DNA of 64,000 bases from Mycoplana rhizolycopersici (GTDB lineage Bacteria; Pseudomonadota; Alphaproteobacteria; Rhizobiales; Rhizobiaceae), in contig NZ_JABXYK010000011.1 of NCBI RefSeq assembly GCF_013378445.1, positions 1 to 64,000 on the forward strand, written 5' to 3'. Position numbers and translations under genes: made by a program. Every line of letters starts with the position of its first letter. Position 1 is the first letter of the stretch. Positions 34,626 through 47,331 of this stretch are shown here, one piece after another. The notes below the pieces were generated by a model. It had not been told where the DNA came from. It saw nothing but the letters and a program-made list of their open reading frames with translations, and searched no databases.

Positions 34626-35779
34626 CAGAAATCGATCGCCGCATAGAACATGGCGAAGAGGCCGTCCATGAGGATGACGACGAAGATGGATTTGACCACC
34701 GACGTCGTGACGTGCAGGCCGAGCGACTCGGCGCTGCCGCCCACCTTCAGCCCCTCGACCGAAGCGACGATGCCGATCACGAGCGCCATGAAGGGCGCCT
34801 TGATCATGCCGGAAACGATGGTGGAGATATCGATCGCCTCCCGCAGGCGCGAAAGAAAGGTGTCGTAGGTGATGCCGGAATAGGCGTTGGCGACGACGGC
34901 AGCGCCGGCCAGCGCCGCGAAGTTGGCGATGATCGTCAGAAGCGGCAGCGCCACAGTCAACGCCACCAGTCGCGGGAACACCAGCACGCCGACCGGCGAC
35001 AGCCCCATCACCTTCAGCGCGTCGATTTCCTCGCGCATCTTCATCGAGCCGATTTCGGCGGTGATCGCGCTGCCGGAGCGGCCGGCAATCATGATCGCAG
35101 TCAGGAGCACACCAATCTCACGCAACTGCAGGATGCCGACGAGATCGACGACGAAAACCTCGGCGCCGAAATAGCGAAGCTGGAAAGCGCCCTGCTGGGC
35201 GATGATCGCCCCGATCAGGAACGACATCAGCATGATGATCGGCACGGCCTTGACGCCCATCTGGTCGATCTGGTTGACGATCGCCGCCGGCGACACGCCG
35301 CTGCGCCGGCCGAGCTTGAGCTGCGCCCCGCGAACGGCCGAGCCGAGGATGTACATCGCCGCGACCATGTCGTCCCAAACCTCCACCACATTTCGGCCGA
35401 TGGGGGTGAAGAAGCGCACGAACAGGCTCGGCTTGCCGGCCTTCGGTCCCGCCGGCTCGCGCAGTTTGCCCGGCAGCGCCTTGATCAGGTCGGAAAAGCG
35501 TCCCTGCGGGTCGGTCAGCTTGACCTCTCCGCCCGCCTCCTCCCGCTCGCCGATCGCCTGCCGCAGCAGCCAGGCGCCGGCCGTATCCATCCGTTCGACC
35601 GCGCTGAGATCAATCTCAAGCGGCACGTTCGAATTGCCCTTCACGAGCGAATCGAGTTTGCGCTGGGCACCCACGGCCGTCTGCGCGCCCCATGCACCCG
35701 TCAACCGCCAGACCGACCCGCTGCCTTGCGGATTGTCTGCGACCTCAATTTCAGCGGCTGGAACGGCTGAAGATTTCAA
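34625..35779 (-). CDS. mlaE: MlaE-type ABC permease with N-terminal STAS domain
   Basis: This 384-residue protein has a STAS domain at residues about 20-110, with the serine-type loop replaced by the TA of ERMDTAGAWLL. The six-helix MlaE permease domain follows, with QQGAFQLRYFGAEVFVVDL and the conserved REIGVLLTAIMIAGRSGSA. In enterobacteria the STAS domain is a separate subunit (MlaB). Here the two are fused, which is common in alphaproteobacteria. It is the first gene of the operon. Confidence 0.92.
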   Translation of the reverse strand: MKSSAVPAAEIEVADNPQGSGSVWRLTGAWGAQTAVGAQRKLDSLVKGNSNVPLEIDLSAVERMDTAGAWLLRQAIGEREEAGGEVKLTDPQGRFSDLIKALPGKLREPAGPKAGKPSLFVRFFTPIGRNVVEVWDDMVAAMYILGSAVRGAQLKLGRRSGVSPAAIVNQIDQMGVKAVPIIMLMSFLIGAIIAQQGAFQLRYFGAEVFVVDLVGILQLREIGVLLTAIMIAGRSGSAITAEIGSMKMREEIDALKVMGLSPVGVLVFPRLVALTVALPLLTIIANFAALAGAAVVANAYSGITYDTFLSRLREAIDISTIVSGMIKAPFMALVIGIVASVEGLKVGGSAESLGLHVTTSVVKSIFVVILMDGLFAMFYAAIDF

Positions 35780-35926
35780 TGCTCTTGCTTCTTCCCGGAC
35801 GACTCGACCGAATGGTGATATGGATCAGATGATCGCGATTCATATCGGCTCGACCATGATCTGTCACCGACAGAAGCCGCTGCAACGCCCTGAGGCAGTT
35901 AAAAAGTTCGGGAGGGAGCACGAGAG

Positions 35927-36910
35927 ATGCGCAGATACCTGAGCTCGTCCGTCGAGCGCTTCCCGATCGCCGGCAGCTTCACCATATCCCGCGGCACGAA
36001 GACCGAAGCGGTCGTCATCGTCTGCCGAATCACCCAGGACGGGCGCACCGGCTGGGGCGAATGCGTTCCCTATGCCCGTTATGGCGAATCGATCGACAGC
36101 GTGCTGGCCGAAATCGAGACGGCAAAGAAAACCGTCGAGGCAGGCGCCTCCCGGGAGGAATTGCGAAGGGGCATGCGCGCCGGCGCTGCCCGCAACGCCA
36201 TCGATTGCGCGCTTTGGGATCTGGAGGCGAAGCTGACCGATCTTCCTGTATGGAAGAGCATCAATGTCGGCGAACCGGGACCGCTCACAACCGCCTATAC
36301 GATCTCGCTTGGCGAACCTGCCGAGATGGCCGCAAGAACGGCGGAGCATGCCGGGCGGACCCTGTTGAAGGTGAAGGTGGGCACGGGCGACGACGCCGAG
36401 CGCATCCGTGCCGTCCGCGCGGCAGCCCCGAATGCGCAGATCATCCTTGATGCCAACGAGGGCTGGAGCGAGGACACGCTGGAGCACCACATGGCGGTCT
36501 GCGCCGAGGCCAACATCGCCCTTGTCGAGCAGCCGCTGCCGGCGGGCAACGACGCTGCCCTTTGCCGTATCGAACGGCTGGTACCTGTCTGCGCCGACGA
36601 AAGCGTGCATCTTGCCGCCGATCTCGTGCATCTGCGGGACCGTTACGATGCCATCAACATCAAGCTCGACAAGGCCGGGGGCCTGACCGAGGCGCTTGGC
36701 CTGCGCACGGAAGCCTCCCATCTCGGCCTGAAGGTGATGATCGGCTGCATGGTCGGCTCGTCATTGGCGATGGCCCCGGCGGTGCTGCTGGCGCAGGGGG
36801 CCGATTTCGTGGACCTGGACGGCCCGCTGCTGTTGGCGCGCGACCGGGACCCGGGCCTGCGCTACGAGGGCTCGCTGGTCTTTCCGCCGAAAGCCAGCCT
36901 CTGGGGTTGA
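35927..36910 (+). CDS. Dipeptide epimerase (L-Ala-D/L-Glu epimerase type)
   Basis: This 327-residue enolase-superfamily enzyme of the muconate-lactonising subgroup has Lys148 and Lys150 in LLKVKVG, Asp175 in LDANEGW, Glu201 in EQPL, Asp224 in ADES and the second acid/base Lys in KLDKAGG near 246-252. These match L-Ala-D/L-Glu epimerase (YcjG/YkfB), which interconverts murein-derived L-Ala-D-Glu and L-Ala-L-Glu for recycling. Substrate specificity within the family varies. Its last 49 bases overlap the end of the MFS gene on the other strand. Confidence 0.87.
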   Translation: MRRYLSSSVERFPIAGSFTISRGTKTEAVVIVCRITQDGRTGWGECVPYARYGESIDSVLAEIETAKKTVEAGASREELRRGMRAGAARNAIDCALWDLEAKLTDLPVWKSINVGEPGPLTTAYTISLGEPAEMAARTAEHAGRTLLKVKVGTGDDAERIRAVRAAAPNAQIILDANEGWSEDTLEHHMAVCAEANIALVEQPLPAGNDAALCRIERLVPVCADESVHLAADLVHLRDRYDAINIKLDKAGGLTEALGLRTEASHLGLKVMIGCMVGSSLAMAPAVLLAQGADFVDLDGPLLLARDRDPGLRYEGSLVFPPKASLWG

Positions 36911-38082
36911 ACGGCGCGCGCCGACAGCACCAGCGCGCAACCGAGTGCCGCCACCAGCGACATCGCATAGAAACCGGCGATGCCGTACCAGGCGTAGAGA
37001 TATCCCGACAGGAATGTCGTCAGCGCCATCAGGATACCGTTGTAGAAGAAATAGAGGCCCTGCGTGGAGGCCTCCTTCTGTTCTGCGACCCGCTCGACGA
37101 TCCGTCCCTGTACTCCGACGTGGATGCTCGCATAGGTGAGTGCGTGCAGACATTGCAGGACCATGTATCCGGAAAAGCCCAGATCGTGCGGAAAGATGAT
37201 CCAGCGCAGGATGGCAAAGAAACAGCCGGTTATGATCATCGCCCACAGGCTGAAATGCCGTCTCATGCGAGCGGCAAAGATGAAGAAGACGATTTCGGCT
37301 GCCACGCCGACGCTGAAGAGCAATCCGATCGTGGTACCCGAAAAGCCTTCCGCCCCCCACAGGATCGCCGAGAAGGCATAGAACATGCCGTGGCTGGCGT
37401 TGACCAGTGCCGCACCGATCAGCATCAGCTGGACGTCGAGTTGTCGCGTCGGCGCGGCAGGCGCCACGGCCAGCGCGGATATCGGCGACGGCCGGCGCGG
37501 CTTGCCGATCCTCGGCGCGACGAACGCGGCGATGACGGTAGAGACGAACCCGACCGTCATCGCCGGCAGCACCATCGCGCCGCCGAAGATGCCCGAGAGC
37601 CAACCGCCTGCCATGGTCGCGACGATGAAGGCGACGGAACCCCAGAATCGCATCGAACTGTAGTCGAAGTTCCAGCGCCGCACGCCGCTGAGCGCGATCG
37701 CATCGGTGATCGGCAGGTAGGGAGCGTAGACGATGCCCTGCAGCGTGTAGAGCAGCAGCACCGGCCAGAAGTTTTCAGCAAACAGCAGCGCCACCGCCGT
37801 GGCAAGCGACATGGCACCTGACCAGACGAGCACGCTGGCGCGATCCCCGATCCGGTCCGCGATCGCGCCCGCAATCGGAGCGGAGATGACGCGCACCACG
37901 AGCGGCACGGCCAATACCATGCCGATTTCCCAATCCGTCATAGCGAGGGAACTGAGCCAGACCGGAAAGAACGGCAGAGCTATGCCGTTGACGAGCATCG
38001 GGGCGCAGAAAACGATCGCAGTTCGCAGGACGAAATAGCGCGGCGGAGCACCGATCGCGACCATGCCGTGAGGCGCGTTCAT
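36862..38082 (-). CDS. MFS transporter (MFS_1-like)
   Basis: This 406-residue protein has about 12 hydrophobic segments. Early blocks are LVNGIALPFFPVWLSSLAMTDWEIG and the MFS-loop-like APIAGAIADRIGDR. It resembles the MFS_1-like group around the HcaT phenylpropionate transporter. The substrate is unknown. The C-terminal 16 codons and stop are antisense to the end of the dipeptide epimerase gene. A link to dipeptide uptake is possible but not shown. Confidence 0.85.
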   Translation of the reverse strand: MNAPHGMVAIGAPPRYFVLRTAIVFCAPMLVNGIALPFFPVWLSSLAMTDWEIGMVLAVPLVVRVISAPIAGAIADRIGDRASVLVWSGAMSLATAVALLFAENFWPVLLLYTLQGIVYAPYLPITDAIALSGVRRWNFDYSSMRFWGSVAFIVATMAGGWLSGIFGGAMVLPAMTVGFVSTVIAAFVAPRIGKPRRPSPISALAVAPAAPTRQLDVQLMLIGAALVNASHGMFYAFSAILWGAEGFSGTTIGLLFSVGVAAEIVFFIFAARMRRHFSLWAMIITGCFFAILRWIIFPHDLGFSGYMVLQCLHALTYASIHVGVQGRIVERVAEQKEASTQGLYFFYNGILMALTTFLSGYLYAWYGIAGFYAMSLVAALGCALVLSARAVQPQRLAFGGKTSEPS

Positions 38083-38210
38083 GATGGGAAACCTGTAAAG
38101 AGAAACGGTGCACGATTATCACGCGGACGGGCGTCCGCCAATGTGCGATTTTTCACCGTCCCGGCGGCGGGCGAACGCGCTCTGCCGAACCGCCACGCGC
38201 GTCAAGAAAA

Positions 38211-39053
38211 TCAGGCTGCTTCCTGCGCCTTGTCGCTCAAGGCCGCCTTTTCGGCCTGCCGCGGAAGCGCCGCCACCGCCGCCGTTCGGGCAGCCGGCAT
38301 CTGCCAGGTGATCAGCTCCATCGTGCCGTCCCAATGCTCGACGACGGCCGTGCAGCTCTCGACCCAGTCGCCGGTATTGATGTAGCGGATCCCGTCGATG
38401 TCCTCAATCACGGCATGGTGGATGTGGCCGCAAATCACGCCGTCTGCGCCATGCCTGCGGGCTTCCTCGGCCACCACTTTCTGGAAGGCGCCGATGAAGT
38501 TCACCGCATGCTTCACCTGCAGCTTCGCCCAGGCCGAGAAGGACCAGTAGGGCAATCCAAGCCGCCGGCGGATCGCCGCAAGCGCGATGTTGACGACGAT
38601 GGCTGCGTCATAGGCCCAGTCGCCAAGATAGGCGAGCAGGCGGGCATTGCGCACGACGACATCGAACTCGTCGCCGTGCAGCACCAGGTATCGCTTGCCG
38701 TCGGCTGCCTCGTGAACGATCTGCCTGGCGACCTCGATGCCGCCGAAATGGACACCCGGAAAATCGCGCAGGAATTCGTCGTGATTGCCGGGAATGTAGA
38801 CGATGCGGGCTCCCTTGCGCGCCTTGCGCAACAGCTTCTGCACCACGTCGTTGCAGTTTTGCGGCCAGTACCAGCTCCGCTTCAGCCGCCAGCCATCGAC
38901 GATATCGCCGACCAGAACGATGGTCGCCGCCTCGTGGCAGCGCAGGAAATCGAGCAGGAAGTCGGTCTTTGCCGCCTTCGAACCGAGATGAACGTCCGAC
39001 AGGAACAGGGTTCTCACGCGGCGGACGTTCGATGCTGCGTTGTGGACGGTCAT
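38211..39053 (-). CDS. LpxH-like metallophosphoesterase
   Basis: This 280-residue calcineurin-like phosphoesterase carries all five metal motifs: LSDVHLGS, GDIVDGW, GNHDEF, VLHGDEFD and GHIHH. The group is related to UDP-2,3-diacylglucosamine diphosphatase LpxH of lipid A synthesis. Many alphaproteobacteria use LpxI for that step, so the role of this homologue is open. GGAG lies about 9 bases upstream of ATG 39053, which decides the start against an ATG at 39107. No lipid A genes adjoin it. Confidence 0.8.
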   Translation of the reverse strand: MTVHNAASNVRRVRTLFLSDVHLGSKAAKTDFLLDFLRCHEAATIVLVGDIVDGWRLKRSWYWPQNCNDVVQKLLRKARKGARIVYIPGNHDEFLRDFPGVHFGGIEVARQIVHEAADGKRYLVLHGDEFDVVVRNARLLAYLGDWAYDAAIVVNIALAAIRRRLGLPYWSFSAWAKLQVKHAVNFIGAFQKVVAEEARRHGADGVICGHIHHAVIEDIDGIRYINTGDWVESCTAVVEHWDGTMELITWQMPAARTAAVAALPRQAEKAALSDKAQEAA

Positions 39054-39327
39054 GGTCTGCACTCCGGCAATCGGGCTCGGGCTGGCGTAAGCCGCATGCA
39101 CGCTCAAAACCAGACTCGTGTTGCAGCAGCATGACAGCGCGCAGCCACCCGGCGGCTATCCGCCGCATTTGCAGGACTGGCAGCGCCTATCCGCCGATTG
39201 AGCCCCATGCGGCGGTATTGACGGTTGCAAGGAACGGCAATTGGGGCTTTATGGCATGGGCGCGCTTCGCTCAGCTCACCAGGGGCAGCAGAAGAGACGC
39301 GGCAGGATTGGACTTGGCAGGATGACG

Positions 39328-41640
<2,313 letters not shown>

Positions 41641-41814
41641 GCCGGGTGGCGCAAACCTTGCCAGGAGAAATGGCTTCGGACGTTGCGCACCGCGCATCGT
41701 CCGGATTCGCCGCTCAAGCCGGCGTCGCAGCTTCGAAGCCGACCCGGCCTGCGACGCGCCGGCTCATTTTGAGCGATCATGGAATCCGGCCGCCATCGAT
41801 ATGGCGGCGAGGCG

Positions 41815-43371
41815 TCAGGCGACAGCCTGTTCCGCGGCTCGCACCCGGATCTTTCCGATGCTGCGCTTGTCGAGCGAGAGAATTTCGAACTCAAGCCCAT
41901 CGACCATGAGCCTCTCGCCGGCAACAGGCAGGTGGCCGAGTTGCGTCATGATAAAGCCGCCAAGCGTGGAATAACGATCGGCATCGTCCACCAGATCGTG
42001 GCCGATGGCGCTGCTGAACTGGCGGATGTCGATGAAGCCGTCGGTCAGCACGCTGCCGTCCTCCTGCTGCTCGAAGGTCGCAGCCTCTTCGCCGAAATCG
42101 GGAAATTCGCCTGCGATCGCCTCCAGCACGTCGGTCGGTGTGGCAATGCCCTCGAGCGAGCCGTGCTCGTCGACGATCATCGCCATCTGCACCGGCGAAC
42201 GGCGGAGCTGTTCCATCACCTTCAGCACGTCGGTGGTCTCGTGGACGATCACCGGCTGGCGCGCGACGCGCGCCCAGTCGATCGGCTTGCCTTCGATCAG
42301 CGCATTGAGCAGTTCCTTGGTGATCGCCACGCCGACGAACTCGTCCACCGTGTCGCGCGCCAGGATGACGCGGCTATGCGTCAGCTGGCGGATCGCGGCA
42401 TTCAGATCCTCCGGATTGTCGTTCAGGTCGAGCCATTCCACCTCGTTGCGCGGAGACATGATCGAGCTGACCGGACGGTCGCTAAGATCGAGCACGCCGC
42501 GGATCATCTCCTTCTCTTCCGGCTTGAAGAGGGCGCCCTGCGCCGACTGCTCGGCCATGACGTCGGCGGCCTCGCCAAGGGTCTCCTCCCCGACGCGTCC
42601 GCCGAGAAGCCGCAGCACCGCCTCGGACGTGCGTTCACGCAGGTCGCCCGTCGTGATGCGCTTCTCGCGGTTGTGGCGGCCGACCTGGTTTGCGGCCTCG
42701 ATGAGCACCGAGAAGCCGATCGCCGCATAGAGATAGCCCTTGGGGATATGGAAACCGAAGCCCTCTACGACGAGGCTGAAGCCGATCATCAGCAGGAAGC
42801 CCAGGCACAGGATGACGACCGTCGGATGCTTGGACACGAACGCCATCAGCGGCTTGGAGGCAAGCATCATCACGGCCATGGCCACGCAGACGGCGGTGAC
42901 CATCACCCAGAGGTTGTTGACCATGCCGACCGCGGTGATGACGCTGTCCAGCGAGAACACCGCGTCCAGCACGATGATCTGGATGATGACCTGCCAGAAG
43001 ACGGCATGCACGACCTTGCCGTCCTTGGGCTTGTGCGCGCCCTCCAGCCGTTCGTGCAGTTCCATCGTGCCCTTGGCCAACAGGAAGACGCCGCCGAGAA
43101 TCAGGATGATGTCGCGCCCCGAGAACGGGAGGCCGCCAACGGTGAAGAGCGGCTGCGTCAGTGTCACGATCCAAGAGATCGAAAACAGCAGCGCGATGCG
43201 CATGGCCAGCGCCAGCGAGAGACCCAGCATCCTCGCCTTGTTGCGCTGGTGCGGCGGCAGCTTGTCGGCAAGGATCGCGATGAAGACGAGATTATCGATG
43301 CCAAGCACGACTTCAAGGACGATGAGGGTAACGAGGCCGATCCAGATGTTTGGATCTGCAAGGATTTCCAT
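41815..43371 (-). CDS. TerC-family membrane protein with CBS pair and CorC/HlyC domain
   Basis: This 518-residue protein has a TerC integral membrane domain with about seven segments (residues about 1-240). It includes [21 protein letters not shown] and [15 protein letters not shown], whose acidic residues may bind cation. Two CBS domains (about 300-420) and a CorC/HlyC transporter-associated domain (about 430-510) follow. This is the YegH/YoaE layout of E. coli. TerC proteins are linked to metal, especially manganese, handling or export, and CBS domains usually sense nucleotides. I chose ATG 43371, which begins at the first membrane segment. Confidence 0.88.
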   Translation of the reverse strand: MEILADPNIWIGLVTLIVLEVVLGIDNLVFIAILADKLPPHQRNKARMLGLSLALAMRIALLFSISWIVTLTQPLFTVGGLPFSGRDIILILGGVFLLAKGTMELHERLEGAHKPKDGKVVHAVFWQVIIQIIVLDAVFSLDSVITAVGMVNNLWVMVTAVCVAMAVMMLASKPLMAFVSKHPTVVILCLGFLLMIGFSLVVEGFGFHIPKGYLYAAIGFSVLIEAANQVGRHNREKRITTGDLRERTSEAVLRLLGGRVGEETLGEAADVMAEQSAQGALFKPEEKEMIRGVLDLSDRPVSSIMSPRNEVEWLDLNDNPEDLNAAIRQLTHSRVILARDTVDEFVGVAITKELLNALIEGKPIDWARVARQPVIVHETTDVLKVMEQLRRSPVQMAMIVDEHGSLEGIATPTDVLEAIAGEFPDFGEEAATFEQQEDGSVLTDGFIDIRQFSSAIGHDLVDDADRYSTLGGFIMTQLGHLPVAGERLMVDGLEFEILSLDKRSIGKIRVRAAEQAVA

Positions 43372-43730
43372 GGTGAGACCTGTCAGAGGATATCGGGAAA
43401 ACACCGAAAGCCCCGGACGGATGATCCAGGGCCTATAGCGCGCTTAGGGAAATGAATTGAACTGTAGTTCCGCTGGCATCGCAGAAACGATGCCAGCCCG
43501 GATCGGGATCGACTTTCGCTGGTACTGTCGCCTTCGTCAGGCATGGCTGTCTTTGCTTCCGTTCCGGCCAAACAATTCGGTCAGGCGCGCTGATAGCACG
43601 GCAGCGGAGAACGGAAAAGCGCAGGCCCCGTCTTTTTGACACGCTGCCAGATGAACAAAACTTGATGAACCCGTCCTGCGGGCCGCCTGGCTGCGGGAAC
43701 GCAGACGGCGCCGGCGACCCGGAACCGGCC

Positions 43731-44795
43731 TTACGTCCCCGGCTGTTTCAGGCGCTTCGACCATTCCCCGGCCTTGCCAAGGCCCGCAGGGACCCACGGC
43801 GAGCCCTTCAGGCCGAGCTTGCCGCGCAGGCCCATGGCGCCGATGATCAGGCGGTTCATCTGCGACTTGATGAAGGGCAGCGATGCGACGTGCAGGCCGG
43901 TGAAGGGCAGGAACGGATTGCGCCGCAGCGAACCGTAGATCTCGATGCGGGTCGTCTGCCTGTAGCTCGGGCAACGGGCGTGGAAGCCGTGCGTATCGGC
44001 GACAATGAGCGTGTTGGCCTTCACCACCATCTTCACCGGCTGGCCGTAGCCGAGCGCCGCAAGTTCGTGCGGCATGATGCGCAGCGAGCCGCGGGCGGAA
44101 TACTTGTTCTCGATCGTATCGGCGCTCTCGCTGATGCGCTGCTCCCAGGCAAGCCGCTGCGGCGTGACCTTGTGCGAGCCCGGAACATAGGAAAATGGCC
44201 CATCCTCCTCTCCGACATCCTTCAGGAACAGCCAGGCCTTGGCGGTCGGCTGGAAGGTGTCGCTGTGGAGTGCTGTCTGCGGATCGGCGGAACTTTCCTT
44301 CGACGGGGTCGAGGCAAGCGCCATCACCACCTGCACGACGAGAAGCGGCTGGCCGTCGCTCGAGGAAACGTAGCGCAGGAGGTTGCTCATGCGCGGATCG
44401 TTGCGGGCGGCCTTGAAGCCCGGCAGGCGTTCCAGGTCGCTGTCGTCGATCAGCGCCCGGCGCGTGACCGTGGTTCCCTGCAGCATGTCGTAGCGATCGA
44501 AATCGCCGTTCTCCAGCTCGGAGGTGACCTTCGAAAACACCTCCGGCGGCAGGAAATTCTCGATCTTGACGAAGCCGTTTTCCTCATATTCCCGGCGCTG
44601 CTCCGGCGTGACCAGCCTGGCCAGAGACTTGCGCCGCCAGTCGGCCATGTCCATGGCCAGCGACACGCGCTTTGCGTGCAGCCCCATACGGTTCAGCGTC
44701 TTGCTGCCGATGATCGGGTTGTCCGCGAAGGACTTGGCGCCCGAGGCAAGCTGGAGGGCATAGAACGGGCTTAGCAGAACGGAAGAAAGGCGCAT
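43731..44795 (-). CDS. Phytanoyl-CoA dioxygenase (PhyH) family protein
   Basis: This 354-residue protein has the PhyH fold of Fe(II)/2-oxoglutarate oxygenases. The metal triad is the H-x-D in ALHSDTF and a distal His in ADTHGFHARC, with an Arg nearby (TTRIEIYGS) for 2-oxoglutarate. The domain begins around LTPEQRREYEENGFVKIENFL, and the N-terminal 55 residues are variable. Family members hydroxylate lipids, small molecules or antibiotics. The substrate is not apparent, and no biosynthetic cluster surrounds it. I chose ATG 44795, since AGG lies upstream and no similarity precedes it. Confidence 0.8.
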   Translation of the reverse strand: MRLSSVLLSPFYALQLASGAKSFADNPIIGSKTLNRMGLHAKRVSLAMDMADWRRKSLARLVTPEQRREYEENGFVKIENFLPPEVFSKVTSELENGDFDRYDMLQGTTVTRRALIDDSDLERLPGFKAARNDPRMSNLLRYVSSSDGQPLLVVQVVMALASTPSKESSADPQTALHSDTFQPTAKAWLFLKDVGEEDGPFSYVPGSHKVTPQRLAWEQRISESADTIENKYSARGSLRIMPHELAALGYGQPVKMVVKANTLIVADTHGFHARCPSYRQTTRIEIYGSLRRNPFLPFTGLHVASLPFIKSQMNRLIIGAMGLRGKLGLKGSPWVPAGLGKAGEWSKRLKQPGT

Positions 44796-45092
44796 GCAAA
44801 ACCTGCTTTTGCTGATGATCTGAAGAAACCGGCGAAATCGGCTGCGCAGATGCAGACACCACACGCAGGATCGGCCGGTCCGGCTGCATTTTGCTACACC
44901 AAGGACAGGGCGATAGCAATTCGGACGCCAGAAACATGAGTACCGAATTCATCTATTTTTGACATTCGTCAGGCGGGTTAATCACATTTCCAGGAGCGCG
45001 TTGCGCAAACAGGACAGCCACCTATGATCGACGGCAGGGCTCGTGCCCCAGCCTCGCCACAAGGCCCCAGACTCGCCAAAGGAACCGTTCAA

Positions 45093-46196
45093 GTGCCTGC
45101 TCGCCTCCGCCGATCGAAGATCCTGGCAGTCGCCATCGTGCTGTCATGCGTTTCGCTGCCGGCTGCGGCGTCGGAGATTTGCGCCGAATTGCAAACCCGC
45201 CTGGCGAGCGTGCCCGTGACTGCGGACGTTCAGGACCGGACGCAGGTCTATTCCAGCGCGATCAGCCGCCAGAACCTCGAACTGCGCAAGGCGCGCTCGG
45301 ACCTGCGCCAGCTCGGCTGCAGTGGCGGCAGCATCACGGTCTATGGCTCGTCCGGAGGCGGCGAATGCGCCGCGATCGCCGCATCCGTCAGCGAGATGGA
45401 GCGCAACCTGCAAATCCTCGAGAAAAAGCGAAGCGAAGCATCGTTTGTCGCCGGCGATCGGGCCGTCCGCACGCGCATCCTGTCAGAGATGTCCTTGAAC
45501 GGCTGCGACACGACGGCATCGATCGAGGGTGCTGCCACGGACGACCGGGATGCCCGGTCACCGGGTGCAGATGGATGGGACGGCGAGCGTCGGCGCAACA
45601 CGCCCACCACTTTCAGCAATGCCGCCGGCGCCGTCATGCCGGGTGCCGCACCGTCGGGCGGGGCGCTGAGAACTGTCTGCGTGCGGACCTGCGACGGCGG
45701 CTTCTTCCCCGTATCGTCCGCTGCCTCGCCGATCGACTTCCGCCGCGACCAGCGCGCCTGCGCGGCAATGTGCCCGCAGACGGAGACGGAACTCTTCTAC
45801 CAGCCGCTCGAATCGCCCGACAGCCGCGATATGGTGTCCACCGTCACGGGCCAGCCCTATTCCGCCCTGCCCAATGCCTTCGCCTATCAAAGCCGCGACC
45901 TTTCGATGGATAGCAGCTGCGGCTGCGACCTCGGCGCCTACCATCGCAAGATGAGCGTGACGGATCCGTCCTCCCCGAACGGTTCCGGCGGACGCGCGTC
46001 CGGCACGACGCGGCAGGATGTCGGTTCGGTCACCACGATCCGCATCCATCCCGTCGCCAAGGCTCCCGAGCAGGCAAAGGCCGTCGAGGAGCGTCCCTAC
46101 GATCCGGAGCAGAGGAAGGTTCGCATCGTTGGCCCGATCTTCCTGCCGAACGACCAGCCGGCGCTCGATCTTCACAATCCCGCCGGTTCCGACTAA
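45093..46196 (+). CDS. DUF2865 family secreted protein
   Basis: This 367-residue exported protein has a Sec signal peptide (hydrophobic core ILAVAIVLSCVSLPAAASE). A helical Arg/Glu-rich region follows, then a cysteine-rich DUF2865 core with GGALRTVCVRTCDGGFFPVS, DQRACAAMCP and SSCGCDLGAY. The many cysteines suggest disulfides and a periplasmic or surface location. I prefer the GTG at 45093, because AAAGGAA is 7-8 bases upstream and the signal peptide then has normal length. An ATG at 45024 gives a 23-residue extension. The function is unknown. Confidence 0.77.
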   Translation: MPARLRRSKILAVAIVLSCVSLPAAASEICAELQTRLASVPVTADVQDRTQVYSSAISRQNLELRKARSDLRQLGCSGGSITVYGSSGGGECAAIAASVSEMERNLQILEKKRSEASFVAGDRAVRTRILSEMSLNGCDTTASIEGAATDDRDARSPGADGWDGERRRNTPTTFSNAAGAVMPGAAPSGGALRTVCVRTCDGGFFPVSSAASPIDFRRDQRACAAMCPQTETELFYQPLESPDSRDMVSTVTGQPYSALPNAFAYQSRDLSMDSSCGCDLGAYHRKMSVTDPSSPNGSGGRASGTTRQDVGSVTTIRIHPVAKAPEQAKAVEERPYDPEQRKVRIVGPIFLPNDQPALDLHNPAGSD

Positions 46197-46311
46197 AGCA
46201 TGTCGCGCGAATGTGCGGTGGTTTTGCGATGCCGACATGGGTACAGGCCAATATTGAAGCGTGCCCATGCATCCTTTCTGGCGCGACAAGCTTTAAGCGC
46301 TTCGAACGCGC

Positions 46312-47250
<939 letters not shown>

Positions 47251-47331
47251 CGCCATTTGCCCACAGCCGGGCGCGCCGCGCAAGCCCGTCGACGGCTCAG
47301 CGATGTCGCAAATGACGCGCGCCGCCTTCCC

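Noticed and set aside
41779-43455. A 558-codon frame antisense to the TerC-type gene
   Set aside because: The minus-strand protein has TerC, CBS and CorC domains. The plus frame is His/Asp-rich and without signatures.
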